Assembly: GCA_913058265.1 (NCBI GenBank)
Contig: CAJXPQ010000001.1
Coordinates: forward strand, 310,001-374,000
DNA length: 64,000 nt
Direction: 5' to 3'
Origin: an uncultured Oligoflexia bacterium
GTDB taxonomy: Bacteria > Bdellovibrionota > Bacteriovoracia > Bacteriovoracales > Bacteriovoracaceae
Every line of letters begins with the position of its first letter. Positions within the stretch are counted from its first letter, which is position 1. Both the position numbers and the translations under genes were made by a program. Of the stretch, positions 1 through 9,075 are shown one piece after another. The notes under the pieces were generated by a model, which made no database searches, was not told where the DNA came from, and saw nothing but the letters and a program-made list of their open reading frames with translations.

Positions 1-2213
1 CAAACAAAGGCTTAAAAGAACCAGCAAGTTGGGGCGCTGACGGTCATGGAGCAGATCTGCTCGTGGCAGAGGGACAACCTTTAACTTTAGCTCCAAATTA
101 TGGTGGCCCGGGACTGGGTATCTTCGGAATTCGCTATAATGATAAAAGTAAAAACCTTATACGCTCAACCGCCGGAAGGTTCATTGGTAAAACATCTGAT
201 ATCAATGGCCGTGATTGTAAGGCCATTATACTTGCAACTCGCGAACAACATATCAGACGAGAAAAAGCCACATCAAATATCTGTTCTAATCAAGCCTTTA
301 TAGCTTCGGCATGTGGAGCTGCACTTCTTGAGAAAGGAAATATTGGGATTGATACTAGTTTTAAAATGGCCCATGAGAGCGCTCTAAAGTTAGCACGAGA
401 TCTGACTAACTTTGTTGGTGTTGACCTTTTATTTAACGGACCTATTTTTAATGAATTTGTATTGAAGATTAATACTGATGTGAAGGAGTTAATTACTCTT
501 GGAGCATCTGAAGGACTTCATATCGGGGTCGACATATCTAAGAGACTGGGCTTAGGAGACAACCTATTAAAGATTAGTGTTTCTGATCGCCATTCTACTC
601 ATGATGTTCACAATCTTAGCCAATTCTTTAAGAAACACTTTAAAGCATCAACTATATCCAACTCAATTGGCTCTCTTCAAAGAGAACAGATAAGAGTTAA
701 CGAATTAAGTTTTGAAAGCCACCCTACTGCGGAAATTTATAAGTATTATAAAGAACTAGGTGATCAAAACCTTAGTCCTGACGATGGTATATATCCACTT
801 GGTAGTTGTACTATGAAGTACAATCCTGAAATAAATGATTGGGCCGCAGGCCTTGAGAACTTCACACAAACCCATCCTCAAGCACCAATTGAAGATGTTC
901 AAGGAAATATGCAACTACTATTTGAAGTGCAAGAACTCTTTAAGGATATTACTGGTCTTCCAGGTGTTACCACCCAACCAGTTGCCGGAGCTCAAGGTGA
1001 ACTTGTTGGTTTAAAAATGTTTCAAGCTTATCACCGTGATAACTCAGAAGGTGAAGCGAGAAATATCGTACTTATTCCTAGATCTGCTCACGGCACAAAT
1101 CCAGCAACAGCAACCATGGCCGGATTTGAAACAAAGAAAGTAGATGGGAATCCTATTGGGATAATCACTATTGAAGCTAATGACAGTGGAGAAATTGATT
1201 TTGAACAGTTCAAATCTCTTGTAGAAAAATATGGAAAGCAAATATCTGGTATTATGATTACCAATCCAAATACTGCCGGTATTTTTGAATCTAATTTTAA
1301 AAATATTGCAGATTTAGTTCACTCTGTTGGCGGACTTGTATATATGGATGGCGCAAATATGAATGCCATAGCAGGACATATCGACCTCAATAAACTTGGT
1401 GTCGATGCTGTTCACAACAACCTTCATAAAACTTGGTCGATACCACATGGTGGCGGTGGACCTGGAGACGCTATCGTGGCCGTAAGTGAAAAACTTATGG
1501 ACTACCTACCAGGAATGCAAATAACAGAAAACAATGGTGTCTACTCTTTTCAAAAACCTCTTATGTCTATTGGTTCATTTCACAGACATCACGGAAATTT
1601 TGCTCACAAAGTTCGTGCATATACTTATCTAAAAGCACTTGGAGCGGATGGAATCAAACGTATGAGTGCAGTTGCTGTATTAAATGCTAGATACCTCTAT
1701 CAAAAGCTTAATGAAACTTACCCGGTGTTACCTGCTGGATCTCTTAGTGCTCCTAGAATGCATGAGTTTATTCTGACTTTAAGTGATGAATCATTTGAGA
1801 GGATTGCTGCTGCTGGAACGCCTAAGGCCCATGCAATCGCTAGAGTTGGAAAGTTATTTCTTGATTTTGGTTTTCATGCACCAACTGTTGCCTTTCCAGA
1901 AGTCTACGGGCTTATGATAGAACCAACGGAATCTTTCTCGAAATCTGAACTTGATGGTTTTTGTGAGGTTGTAAAATCTATTCATACTATGATTCATGAG
2001 TACCCTCAAATACTACAAACCGTCCCTCACTTTACACCAGTTGATCGTGTTGATGAACTTAGAGCAAATAAGCAACCTGAGTTTACTGAGAAGACTGAAA
2101 ATTTGATGACCGAGATTTTAAAAGATAGAGTTTCTGCAGATGAGTTAAGAAATACTCCAATTGATAAGCTGACTCAAATGATTTTGAGAGCTCATGAAGA
2201 GAAGATGACCTAA
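1..2213 (+). CDS. gcvP: Glycine dehydrogenase (P-protein), 3' part
   Basis: PLP-dependent decarboxylating subunit of the glycine cleavage system. The reading frame is open from base 3 to the TAA at 2211-2213, so the gene begins upstream of the window; the GTG at 63 is an internal codon. The visible ~737 residues cover the end of the N-terminal GcvPA half (GQPLTLAPNYGGPGLGIF) and the whole GcvPB half. The PLP lysine lies in HKTWSIPHGGGGPG (codons near 1425-1466). Both halves are in one chain, so this is the fused form of about 950 residues, as in Proteobacteria. gcvT and gcvH would be expected upstream, outside the window. The stop overlaps by 4 bases a small convergent gene on the other strand. 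Identification is secure. Confidence 0.95.
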   Translation, partial: NKGLKEPASWGADGHGADLLVAEGQPLTLAPNYGGPGLGIFGIRYNDKSKNLIRSTAGRFIGKTSDINGRDCKAIILATREQHIRREKATSNICSNQAFIASACGAALLEKGNIGIDTSFKMAHESALKLARDLTNFVGVDLLFNGPIFNEFVLKINTDVKELITLGASEGLHIGVDISKRLGLGDNLLKISVSDRHSTHDVHNLSQFFKKHFKASTISNSIGSLQREQIRVNELSFESHPTAEIYKYYKELGDQNLSPDDGIYPLGSCTMKYNPEINDWAAGLENFTQTHPQAPIEDVQGNMQLLFEVQELFKDITGLPGVTTQPVAGAQGELVGLKMFQAYHRDNSEGEARNIVLIPRSAHGTNPATATMAGFETKKVDGNPIGIITIEANDSGEIDFEQFKSLVEKYGKQISGIMITNPNTAGIFESNFKNIADLVHSVGGLVYMDGANMNAIAGHIDLNKLGVDAVHNNLHKTWSIPHGGGGPGDAIVAVSEKLMDYLPGMQITENNGVYSFQKPLMSIGSFHRHHGNFAHKVRAYTYLKALGADGIKRMSAVAVLNARYLYQKLNETYPVLPAGSLSAPRMHEFILTLSDESFERIAAAGTPKAHAIARVGKLFLDFGFHAPTVAFPEVYGLMIEPTESFSKSELDGFCEVVKSIHTMIHEYPQILQTVPHFTPVDRVDELRANKQPEFTEKTENLMTEILKDRVSADELRNTPIDKLTQMILRAHEEKMT

Positions 2214-2386
2214 GACTCTGAGGCCATCTCAGCAATAAACTCGCTATCTGCTCGGACATCTGTCTGAAGGATCCAATATTCAATACTTTTGTCAGTTGAT
2301 GTTATTTCAGTAACATCACTAGTTGTATTGACCATTGAACTTGCCGATATTGTTAAAAGTGTCAGTACTAAGATTAATTTTTTCAT
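2210..2386 (-). CDS. Small predicted secreted protein, 58 aa
   Basis: A short reading frame from ATG 2386 to TAG 2210-2212. It starts MKKLILVLTLLTISASS, a convincing signal peptide (Lys-rich n-region, hydrophobic core, small residues before the cleavage site), followed by about 40 mostly polar and acidic residues with no cysteine. A ribosome binding site, AAAAGGAA, lies 6-7 bases upstream of the ATG. I do not recognise the family. It converges on gcvP, and the two genes overlap by 4 bases. The signal peptide plus the ribosome binding site are the evidence that it is real; a search of related genomes for conservation would settle it. Confidence 0.55.
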   Translation of the reverse strand: MKKLILVLTLLTISASSMVNTTSDVTEITSTDKSIEYWILQTDVRADSEFIAEMASES

Positions 2387-2652
2387 TTGATATTCCTTTT
2401 ATAGGATTTAATTATTTTCACATATGTTAACTACACTCTAGTTTTGCGAACACCATGCCAACATAAGCAACTGATATCACACGAAGACTTATCAAATGTT
2501 AACAAAGTGTATCGCACCAGGGCCATATTCCACTAAGATATTGCGAAAAAGTAGAATATAATGGCACTGAGATCTCTTTTAAAGACCTTAACAACCTGAA
2601 AGTAATCAAGTGACACATTCTATATTCCGATACCAATCTATGGAGTCTATAT

Positions 2653-3822
2653 ATGAATACTGCTAAAAAGTTACAACAAGTCCTAAATATCCAAGAGAAA
2701 GTGGTTCTGATCTGTAAAGAGCAGTTTATTGATGTAAATATATCAAACCGCCTAAATACATATTTTGGACTTAACGTTATAAAAGAAGATGATTTTGAGC
2801 TCGGTCTAGATAGAATTAAAGGCTTAGTACCAAAGATGGTGGTTATAGACATTGATGGACTGCCACAAGATAGTGTTAAAAGGATTTATAGAATAATTTA
2901 TCACCTTCAGATACCTTGCTTAATTATAAGCTCACAGACAGATATCTTAAATCATCTTAGATCAAAATTTGATACAAGATATCTTTCGTTTTTACCGAAA
3001 GCAGTGTTGAATACGCTCTTTAATGAAACTACCTCGTTATTATTAAATAAAGTTACGTCTACTGCAAAGCTCAAACAACGCATACGATCAGCTGCTGACT
3101 ATAAACATCACTTAACTACTTATCTACTAGCGACATTACTTTTTATAGAGCCTGCCATAAAAGTTCTCTATTTAAAGTTTCAAACTGACTTTAGTTTTGA
3201 GCTAATTTTTAAAACGATATTTAGTATGGAAGGCTTCTTAGCAAATTTTGAATTCTGGGCACTCTTCCCTCTCGCGGGCTATGCCCTACTAAGTGTAAGG
3301 AGTTGGAGTTTTCTCTTTTTTATAGGAATACAGACCTACGCCTTATTCTCATACTTTACTTACGAGCCGTTTACTTGGCCATACGTAGCAAAGAGTCCAC
3401 ACTTATCTTCATCTTTAATGCTAACTCTCAACACAGCGCTAGTACTCTACTTCCTAGTGCCAGAGCACTTAAGACCATATTGGAATAGAACAAGACTTAT
3501 CTGGAGAGATACGACTAGGTTTGCGACTGTACTTCGAGCAAAAATGAAAAAAGATCAGCAAATACTTGAAACAACAATTACAAATATTTCTGAGACTGGA
3601 GCCTACTTTACAACTAAAGAAAGCTTTCAAATAGGCAATAAACTAGACCTAGAAATTGATATCGACGGATCAACAAAAATGTTTAATGTTATTATAAGAA
3701 GAGAGCAAGATACTGCCCATTTAAGCTACAAAGGTTATGGTGTTGAATTTTTAAATCTCTCAAAACTTGATAAAAAAATTTTGAAAACATTTGTGTCAAC
3801 ACTTACGACTCGTCTTCAGTGA
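2653..3822 (+). CDS. Membrane protein with C-terminal PilZ domain
   Basis: 389 aa. The first ~130 residues look like a degenerate receiver-type fold (VVLICKEQF at the start, MVVIDIDGLP near residue 60), with no clear phosphorylation pocket. Residues ~155-280 hold several hydrophobic segments, so the protein is probably in the inner membrane. The last ~100 residues resemble PilZ: NISETGAYF matches the [D/N]xSxxG motif and the domain ends with a GYGVEF strand. The RxxxR motif normally needed for cyclic-di-GMP binding is not clean (LRAKMKKD), so binding is uncertain. GGAG 8 bases before the ATG supports the start. The 3' end overlaps a convergent gene by 20 bases. Likely a c-di-GMP-linked signalling or motility effector; partner unknown. 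Confidence 0.7.
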   Translation: MNTAKKLQQVLNIQEKVVLICKEQFIDVNISNRLNTYFGLNVIKEDDFELGLDRIKGLVPKMVVIDIDGLPQDSVKRIYRIIYHLQIPCLIISSQTDILNHLRSKFDTRYLSFLPKAVLNTLFNETTSLLLNKVTSTAKLKQRIRSAADYKHHLTTYLLATLLFIEPAIKVLYLKFQTDFSFELIFKTIFSMEGFLANFEFWALFPLAGYALLSVRSWSFLFFIGIQTYALFSYFTYEPFTWPYVAKSPHLSSSLMLTLNTALVLYFLVPEHLRPYWNRTRLIWRDTTRFATVLRAKMKKDQQILETTITNISETGAYFTTKESFQIGNKLDLEIDIDGSTKMFNVIIRREQDTAHLSYKGYGVEFLNLSKLDKKILKTFVSTLTTRLQ

Positions 3823-4633
3823 CCTTAACTTTAACCTTAGCCTTAATCAGATTCCATGGGTGATTTGTAAAGATCCATTCAATGTCTCTGTTAATCTCAC
3901 GATATAAGCAATTAGTTGTTCGAGTGAAGCCAGTGGCCACAACTTGTCCCGCACCTCGATGTCGCTTCAATAAGTCTTCTGTGCACAACAAGTAATGCCC
4001 CATAACTCCAGCGCAACCCCACTTTTGGGCACACTTACTCATTTCAGCAATATTGAAATTTGCTACTAAGAAATAACAGCTTAAATCATAAAGAGGAAAC
4101 TTCTCTAAAAGAAATTGCTTTAGACCTAAAAAATGAAAATCAATTTCTGGCGCCAAGTCCTGAAGCACAAAAGACAAGATTTCATTCTGACGAGCTAACT
4201 CTTTAAAGTTCTCATCTTTTATTTCGATGAAAAGATGAATCTTCCCACCAAACCTTGCAACTACTTCCTCTAAGCTAGGTATCTGGGGACAAATCGCCCG
4301 AAGCTCATTAAATGACATATTACAAATATCACGCTCATACTCCCATACTCTTTCGAGAGAAGGATCGTGATGTACCATCGGAACTAAGTCCTTAGTCCAT
4401 CTAATATCAAACTCAATCCCCCAAAGTTTATGATCCAGAGCTAGCTGAAAAGCCTCTAATGTATTCTCCTTAATATCATTATTATTATGCCAACCTCTAT
4501 GTGCGACTATCTTAGCCGCGGCGAGCGCATCCTTACTAGGACGCTGCTGAGGTAATAAATAGAAGATAAAATCCATGAAAACTTGGAGAAACTCTCTAAC
4601 AAAAATGAATAAATCACTCTTAAACCTTTCCAT
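3803..4633 (-). CDS. Glycerophosphodiester phosphodiesterase-like protein
   Basis: 276 aa, GDPD family, TIM-barrel enzymes that hydrolyse glycerophosphodiesters to glycerol-3-phosphate and an alcohol. Diagnostic segments are VAHRGWHNNNDIKENTLEAF (HR and EN motif, residues ~43-62) and GIEFDIRWTKDLVPMVHHD (metal-binding E.D and HHD). The N-terminal ~28 residues are hydrophobic (FLQVFMDFIFYLLP), which could be a membrane anchor. The extreme C-terminus is AKVKVKVTEDES, encoded by an imperfect AAGGTT run resembling the perfect array at 21648. It is divergent from the histidine kinase gene and convergent with the PilZ gene (20-base overlap). Family assignment is good; substrate unknown. Confidence 0.85.
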   Translation of the reverse strand: MERFKSDLFIFVREFLQVFMDFIFYLLPQQRPSKDALAAAKIVAHRGWHNNNDIKENTLEAFQLALDHKLWGIEFDIRWTKDLVPMVHHDPSLERVWEYERDICNMSFNELRAICPQIPSLEEVVARFGGKIHLFIEIKDENFKELARQNEILSFVLQDLAPEIDFHFLGLKQFLLEKFPLYDLSCYFLVANFNIAEMSKCAQKWGCAGVMGHYLLCTEDLLKRHRGAGQVVATGFTRTTNCLYREINRDIEWIFTNHPWNLIKAKVKVKVTEDES

Positions 4634-4663
4634 AGGCTTATTATATAGATAATTGACATAAAA

Positions 4664-4694
4664 TTGACAATTATTTAAGTATTTTTGCTAAATT
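4664..4694 (+). promoter_or_regulatory. Predicted promoter of the histidine kinase gene (possibly leaderless)
   Basis: TTGACA at 4664-4669 (and another at 4653-4658) and an extended -10-like TGCTAAATT with hexamer TAAATT at 4689-4694. The spacer from the nearer -35 is 19 bases, longer than ideal. The hexamer ends 6 bases before the ATG at 4701 and there is no Shine-Dalgarno sequence, so transcription may begin at or next to the start codon. Predicted by eye only. Confidence 0.4.
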
Positions 4695-4700
4695 ATCTTA

Positions 4701-6239
4701 ATGAAATTAGAAGTTTTTCTTTTTCTCTTTGCCTTAGGTCTTGCCTTTCTTTCAGGTAATATTAGCTATTTTATACATGACGACGAAACAGTAGATCTGA
4801 ATAATATCGATGAAATTCAAAAGCTACACTATGAGCTGCAAGAGTCAATGTCTCCATTTGTTAGAATTGACCTAAATAATAATTATTCTACGCCGGCCCA
4901 TTTTGAACTTTTAAAACCACTTGATTACCGCATACAAAAAAACAAACAACTCCTACTAGATTCCTCACAATGTATTAAATCTAAGATAAATCAGATTAGC
5001 TCTAAGTATGTTGATAAAGAAGCTCTTTGGCTTGCCTACTTATGTGACCAAGTTCAAATGCTCCCATCATCCTACTTCAAGTCACCACCATTTATGCATC
5101 CGTCAGGTCAATCTTATGCTTTTATGAATTATCGTTTGCAAACAGAGAGGCGTGCAAGAATTAATTGGCTTGAAAACTACTCACGTTTTATGCATTTATC
5201 AGAACTAAGCAAACTCAAGTGGAGCCAAAACAAAGAACAACGTTTTTTAAATAATCAATCTCCGGAACTAATTGGTAAGATTCTGCAAGACGAGAAACTC
5301 ATACTCACTAAACACTATTACTATATAAACACAGGTCACTTAAAATACTACGTACAAACAAAAGAAAAAGCGGTTCGCTTTTTTGAACGAGCAAGATATA
5401 TTGTCACGACCAATTTTAAGGATTGCTCACTAAAAGTCGCAACAACATGTTGGTCAAGACAGCCCCATAACTTAAAAAGTATTTTAACCCAGTCTTCCTA
5501 TATGATCTTTGCTGTAACCATTGTCATTCTTTTCATTACCGCCAAGGGTCTTTTCTCAAGATTCAGAATTAGACGATACGAGGAAGAACGAAAAAAACAT
5601 GCTCTAAGACTTTTGACTCATGAACTTAGAACTCCTATTGCCTCACTACTCTTACAAGTTGATCAACTAAATGAGCGCCTTAGCGAACTCCCCGAGGATA
5701 TGGTCGATGATATCATGCGAATAGAGGGACAGATTTACAGACTCAAGCATCTGGCCGATAGGAGTCAAAGTTACCTGCAAACTAACAATAAGGATTTTCT
5801 TAATCTTAATATTGAAAAGATTCCTTCCATGACGGCTTACCTTGATTCAATCCGCACGGAGTATAAGGATCTTGAAATAAATATTAATATCAATGAAGAC
5901 TTCAGCGTCTTAACAGATCCCTACTGGATAAAAATTGTTATTATGAATATCATTGAGAATGCAAAAAGATACGGAAAAGCTCCTATTCAAATTTCAGCGA
6001 AGAGGAAAGAGACTGAATGCATTGAGATTAATATTACTGATCAAGGAGAAATACCTTTTAGTAATTTAAAATCTCTTTTAAAAAACAAACACCAAAATTC
6101 CAAGGGCCTGGGCCTGGGAATGATTATAGTCACTAGAATTATTAAAGAGCTTGGCGGCAAGCTTACTCTTGAAAACTTTCCCACTACTTTTAAAATCGAA
6201 CTTAAAGAGGTACACAATGACCAAAATATTATTAGTTGA
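4701..6239 (+). CDS. Sensor histidine kinase
   Basis: 512 aa membrane kinase. It has one N-terminal membrane segment (residues ~4-22), a ~245-residue region without a recognised fold that is presumably periplasmic, a second membrane segment (YMIFAVTIVILFITAKGLF, ~271-289), a short linker, then the HisKA domain with H-box THELRTP (His307), and a HATPase domain with N-box NIIENAKRYG and G2 box GLGLGMII. The G1 box is weak (ITDQGEIPF), so the ATP lid is atypical. The gene for its probable partner, an OmpR-type regulator, starts inside the last 23 bases of this gene, a standard two-component arrangement. The signal sensed is unknown. No ribosome binding site is visible before the ATG. Confidence 0.9.
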   Translation: MKLEVFLFLFALGLAFLSGNISYFIHDDETVDLNNIDEIQKLHYELQESMSPFVRIDLNNNYSTPAHFELLKPLDYRIQKNKQLLLDSSQCIKSKINQISSKYVDKEALWLAYLCDQVQMLPSSYFKSPPFMHPSGQSYAFMNYRLQTERRARINWLENYSRFMHLSELSKLKWSQNKEQRFLNNQSPELIGKILQDEKLILTKHYYYINTGHLKYYVQTKEKAVRFFERARYIVTTNFKDCSLKVATTCWSRQPHNLKSILTQSSYMIFAVTIVILFITAKGLFSRFRIRRYEEERKKHALRLLTHELRTPIASLLLQVDQLNERLSELPEDMVDDIMRIEGQIYRLKHLADRSQSYLQTNNKDFLNLNIEKIPSMTAYLDSIRTEYKDLEINININEDFSVLTDPYWIKIVIMNIIENAKRYGKAPIQISAKRKETECIEINITDQGEIPFSNLKSLLKNKHQNSKGLGLGMIIVTRIIKELGGKLTLENFPTTFKIELKEVHNDQNIIS

Positions 6240-6882
6240 AGATGATCGAAGTCTGGGACCAGCATTAAAAGAAACTCTTGGCAGAGAAGCTTTTGATGTC
6301 GTTCTAAGAACAAACCTCGCCCAAGCACGAGAAGAAGATTTTTCTAACTATGACTTAGTACTCCTTGATTGGATGCTGCCTGACGGACAAGGAGTCGATC
6401 TCTTAAAAGAGATTACATCTGTGCCTGTTATTATGCTTACGGCAAGAACAGACCTTATAGATAAAGTGATAGGACTTGAGAGTGGAGCGAACGACTATCT
6501 GACTAAGCCCTTTGAGCCGAGAGAGCTCATTGCAAGGATAAGAGTCCAGCTTAGAAGCAAGACAGGGGAACAAGTCCAAGAGCATGAAAGTACTTTCCAA
6601 ATTAACAGCATTCAATTTAACCTAGATGAGCGTAAGATTTTTTATCGTGATGTCGAAGTTATTTTCACAAAGATGGAATTTGATCTTCTCTACCTTCTTG
6701 CCAAAAACTCTAAACGAGTTTACTCAAGAGAGAAACTTCTTGATGAAGTATGGGGATACGATAACTACCCAACAACTAGAACAGTAGATACTCATGTCTT
6801 ACAAATCAGACAAAAAATGGATAATAATATTATTGAAACTGTTCGCGGTGTAGGTTATAGATTTAACCCTGAGCACAATTAA
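6217..6882 (+). CDS. OmpR-family response regulator
   Basis: 221 aa DNA-binding regulator. The receiver domain has the acidic pair E8-D9-D10, phosphoacceptor Asp51 (VLLDWMLPDG), Thr in LTAR and Lys in TKPFEP; the C-terminal winged helix ends RTVDTHVLQIRQKM...VRGVGYRF, typical of OmpR/PhoB. I chose ATG 6217, not an upstream in-frame ATG at 6151, because AAAGAGG lies just before it and MTKILLVEDD is the normal start of the domain. Translation is probably coupled to the kinase (23-base overlap). Targets are unknown; the next gene encodes a DsbA-like lipoprotein. Confidence 0.93.
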   Translation: MTKILLVEDDRSLGPALKETLGREAFDVVLRTNLAQAREEDFSNYDLVLLDWMLPDGQGVDLLKEITSVPVIMLTARTDLIDKVIGLESGANDYLTKPFEPRELIARIRVQLRSKTGEQVQEHESTFQINSIQFNLDERKIFYRDVEVIFTKMEFDLLYLLAKNSKRVYSREKLLDEVWGYDNYPTTRTVDTHVLQIRQKMDNNIIETVRGVGYRFNPEHN

Positions 6883-6975
6883 TTATTTCATATTTTACAA
6901 AAACCTGACATTCCAATGACCGAGTTTACATTTAAATAGCCGATACTGAATTTAACAACTCACAAAGGAGTGAAT

Positions 6976-7776
6976 GTGAATAATTTAATTAGAGTATCGG
7001 CATTGGCCTTCATAGCAGTATTCGTAGCATCTTGTAGTAGCGATAAACAGTTTCAAAAACAATTAGCAAAAAACTTACAAGCAAATCCGCAATTAGTAGC
7101 AAAATTGATTGAAGAGAACCCCGAGCTCTTCATGTCTTCCCTAGAAGTAGCAGCTCGCTCGATGCAAAAAAGTCAGCGTGCTGCTTCTGACACTAGTAAT
7201 AAGAGTATACTGAAAAAGTTCATTAAGAATCCCTTAGAGCCTGAAACAAGATTATCAGTTGCCTTCAAGGGAAATAAAGATGCTCCCATAACAATTGTTG
7301 AGTACTCTGACTTTCAGTGTGGTTTTTGTACACGTGCTCATGGAACAATAGAAGCTCTCATGAAAAAGTATCCAGGAAAAATTAAGCTTATTTATAAGCA
7401 CTTGCCATTAAATTTTCACCCTCAAGCTATGATATCTGCACAGTACTTCGAAGCGATAAAACTGCAATCTATGGATAATGCCTTTCGCTTTCATGATAAG
7501 GTCTTTCTCTCTCAATCTAAACTAAGTCAGGGGGAGAAGTTCCTAGATACAATCGCAAAAAATCTAAAAGTTGATATGATTAAATTAAAGAAAGATATAG
7601 CATCCGATCGCGTAAATAATAAAATAAAAGATGATATTAAAGAAGCACAAAAGTTTGGTTTTCAAGGAACTCCGGGCTTTATTGTAAATGGTATACCTGT
7701 AAAAGGTGCTTATCCTGCCGAGCACTTTGAAATGATATTTAAGGAGCTTAAGAAACAAGGTAAGTTAGTCATGTAA
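6976..7776 (+). CDS. DsbA-like thioredoxin-fold lipoprotein
   Basis: 266 aa envelope thiol oxidoreductase or isomerase. The N-terminus has a lipoprotein signal ending FVASC, so it should be lipidated. After a ~75-residue helical linker comes a thioredoxin_4/DsbA fold: DFQCGFCTRAH contains the CGFC active site and GTPGFIVNG the cis-proline loop. Two in-frame GTG codons are possible starts (6970 and 6976). The Shine-Dalgarno AAGGAG at 6965-6970 overlaps the first, so 6976 is preferred. It follows the two-component genes by 90 bases and is followed by a strong terminator at 7821. Related proteins oxidise or maintain disulfides of exported proteins, which fits the many Cys-rich secreted proteins in this window; that link is an inference. 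Confidence 0.88.
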   Translation: MNNLIRVSALAFIAVFVASCSSDKQFQKQLAKNLQANPQLVAKLIEENPELFMSSLEVAARSMQKSQRAASDTSNKSILKKFIKNPLEPETRLSVAFKGNKDAPITIVEYSDFQCGFCTRAHGTIEALMKKYPGKIKLIYKHLPLNFHPQAMISAQYFEAIKLQSMDNAFRFHDKVFLSQSKLSQGEKFLDTIAKNLKVDMIKLKKDIASDRVNNKIKDDIKEAQKFGFQGTPGFIVNGIPVKGAYPAEHFEMIFKELKKQGKLVM

Positions 7777-7820
7777 CTTACATAACAATTTATTCATCTA
7801 GAATTAGACGAATACCAGAT

Positions 7821-7848
7821 CAGGCCCAAAAGGGCCTGTTTCTGCTTT
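7821..7848 (+). terminator. Rho-independent terminator after the DsbA-like gene
   Basis: A perfect 7-bp stem CAGGCCC/GGGCCTG (7821-7827 and 7832-7838) with an AAAA loop, followed by TTTCTGCTTTATTT. It ends the transcript of the DsbA-like gene and separates it from the cytochrome c gene. Confidence 0.8.
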
Positions 7849-7890
7849 ATTTGATGGCCAAAATCACTCAATATATTGTATTAGTACCTT

Positions 7891-8445
7891 ATGAACTTAA
7901 ACGAAAAAGATACAAAAAAATACATCCTTATTACTCTCATTATTATGTTTATAGGCTCAGTAGCTCTTGCTTGGTATATGTCTAGTAATATGCATACTGA
8001 CGTTAGTAAAGAACGTTTTCGATTAACCAAAATTTATAAAAAAATAAAAGATGAAACCTATGCTTACGACAAAGTGAAAGGTAAGCAAATCTATATGAAT
8101 CTATGTATGCGTTGTCATAAAGCAGATGGTACCGGTAGCGGTATGTACCCTCCGCTTCTCAACTCCAAGAGCCCTATAATAGCCGATCCAGCTAAGATTA
8201 TAGCCGTGATGGTTCATGGCCTCCAAGGGCCAATTATCAGAGGAGTTATTACTTACTCTGGCGCAATGCCCGGATTTAAAAGAGTAGAGACTACGGACTT
8301 AACACATGTACTAAATTATGTAAGAACAGAACTTAATACATTCGAAGATATTATTCCACATATTTTAGTTATAGAAGCAAAGATTGATACGATTACTAGA
8401 GCGACTCCATACAGAGAAGCAGATCTTATTACTACAAAGAACTAG
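7891..8445 (+). CDS. Membrane-anchored monohaem cytochrome c
   Basis: 184 aa. An N-terminal hydrophobic anchor (YILITLIIMFIGSVALAWYM, residues ~11-30) precedes a periplasmic c-type domain with one haem site, CMRCH (residues ~73-77). The likely distal methionine is in SGAMPGF (residue ~132), typical of small class I cytochromes. It probably carries electrons in respiration. The 3' end overlaps the convergent FecR-domain gene by 14 bases. No Shine-Dalgarno is obvious before the ATG. Confidence 0.85.
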   Translation: MNLNEKDTKKYILITLIIMFIGSVALAWYMSSNMHTDVSKERFRLTKIYKKIKDETYAYDKVKGKQIYMNLCMRCHKADGTGSGMYPPLLNSKSPIIADPAKIIAVMVHGLQGPIIRGVITYSGAMPGFKRVETTDLTHVLNYVRTELNTFEDIIPHILVIEAKIDTITRATPYREADLITTKN

Positions 8446-9022
8446 GATTCATTGGCAGCATTTGCTTTGATACTTCGACAAATCTTTCAGGAAGATCAAG
8501 GACTTTACCTACGCTATCTCCAAAACGACCACCAAGGCCTCCCCATTGTCCTTTATTAATAAGGCCGGTATCTTTTCTATTTTCACGATTAAATATTTTA
8601 ACTTGACCATCAAAACAGATAACCTCAGTCTCAGCTAGCTTCCAGTTAGCTATGATCATAAAATCAGTACCTCTAACTCCCATGATAGCATTTCTTGTCT
8701 TAATACCACCCTTTAGCTTACCCTGCCCTTCTGTTACCCAACGAGCGACACCGTTTAGAAGGGAGAATGGAAGCTTTTTCTTTTCGAATTTAATATCGAG
8801 CTTGGAGTTAGGTCCAATAACGATAGAGCTATTATTTACATCTGAGAAAATTTTGAGAAAAGACTTATCCCCAACCTCAACTGAACCACCCATAGAGAGG
8901 TCGGATTCCTTTGTGACCTTAGTGCCATTAAATGTCACATCGCCTTTAAGAACTTTTACTTGAACTTTAGCGTAAAGGTTAACGGAGAATAATAGAACTA
9001 AAATTATAGATAGATTTTTCAT
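8432..9022 (-). CDS. Secreted FecR-domain protein
   Basis: 196 aa. A signal peptide (MKNLSIILVLLFSVNLYA) is followed by a FecR-type beta domain; TRNAIMGVRGTDFMI is the signature segment. Free-standing periplasmic FecR-domain proteins differ from the FecR anti-sigma factor, and no sigma factor or TonB receptor gene is nearby, so no iron-signalling role is implied. I chose ATG 9022 over an in-frame GTG at 9064 because it begins the signal peptide directly; a TACAAT hexamer ends 6 bases upstream of it and there is no ribosome binding site, which fits a leaderless transcript. Confidence 0.8.
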   Translation of the reverse strand: MKNLSIILVLLFSVNLYAKVQVKVLKGDVTFNGTKVTKESDLSMGGSVEVGDKSFLKIFSDVNNSSIVIGPNSKLDIKFEKKKLPFSLLNGVARWVTEGQGKLKGGIKTRNAIMGVRGTDFMIIANWKLAETEVICFDGQVKIFNRENRKDTGLINKGQWGGLGGRFGDSVGKVLDLPERFVEVSKQMLPMNPSSL

Positions 9023-9075
9023 ATATAAATTGTAATCTACAGCATCGAGATATCTAGTCGCCACGCATTAGAGCA

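Noticed and set aside
8432-9064. FecR anti-sigma system
   Set aside because: No sigma factor or TonB-dependent receptor gene nearby and the protein has a signal peptide, so it is a free-standing periplasmic FecR-domain protein.
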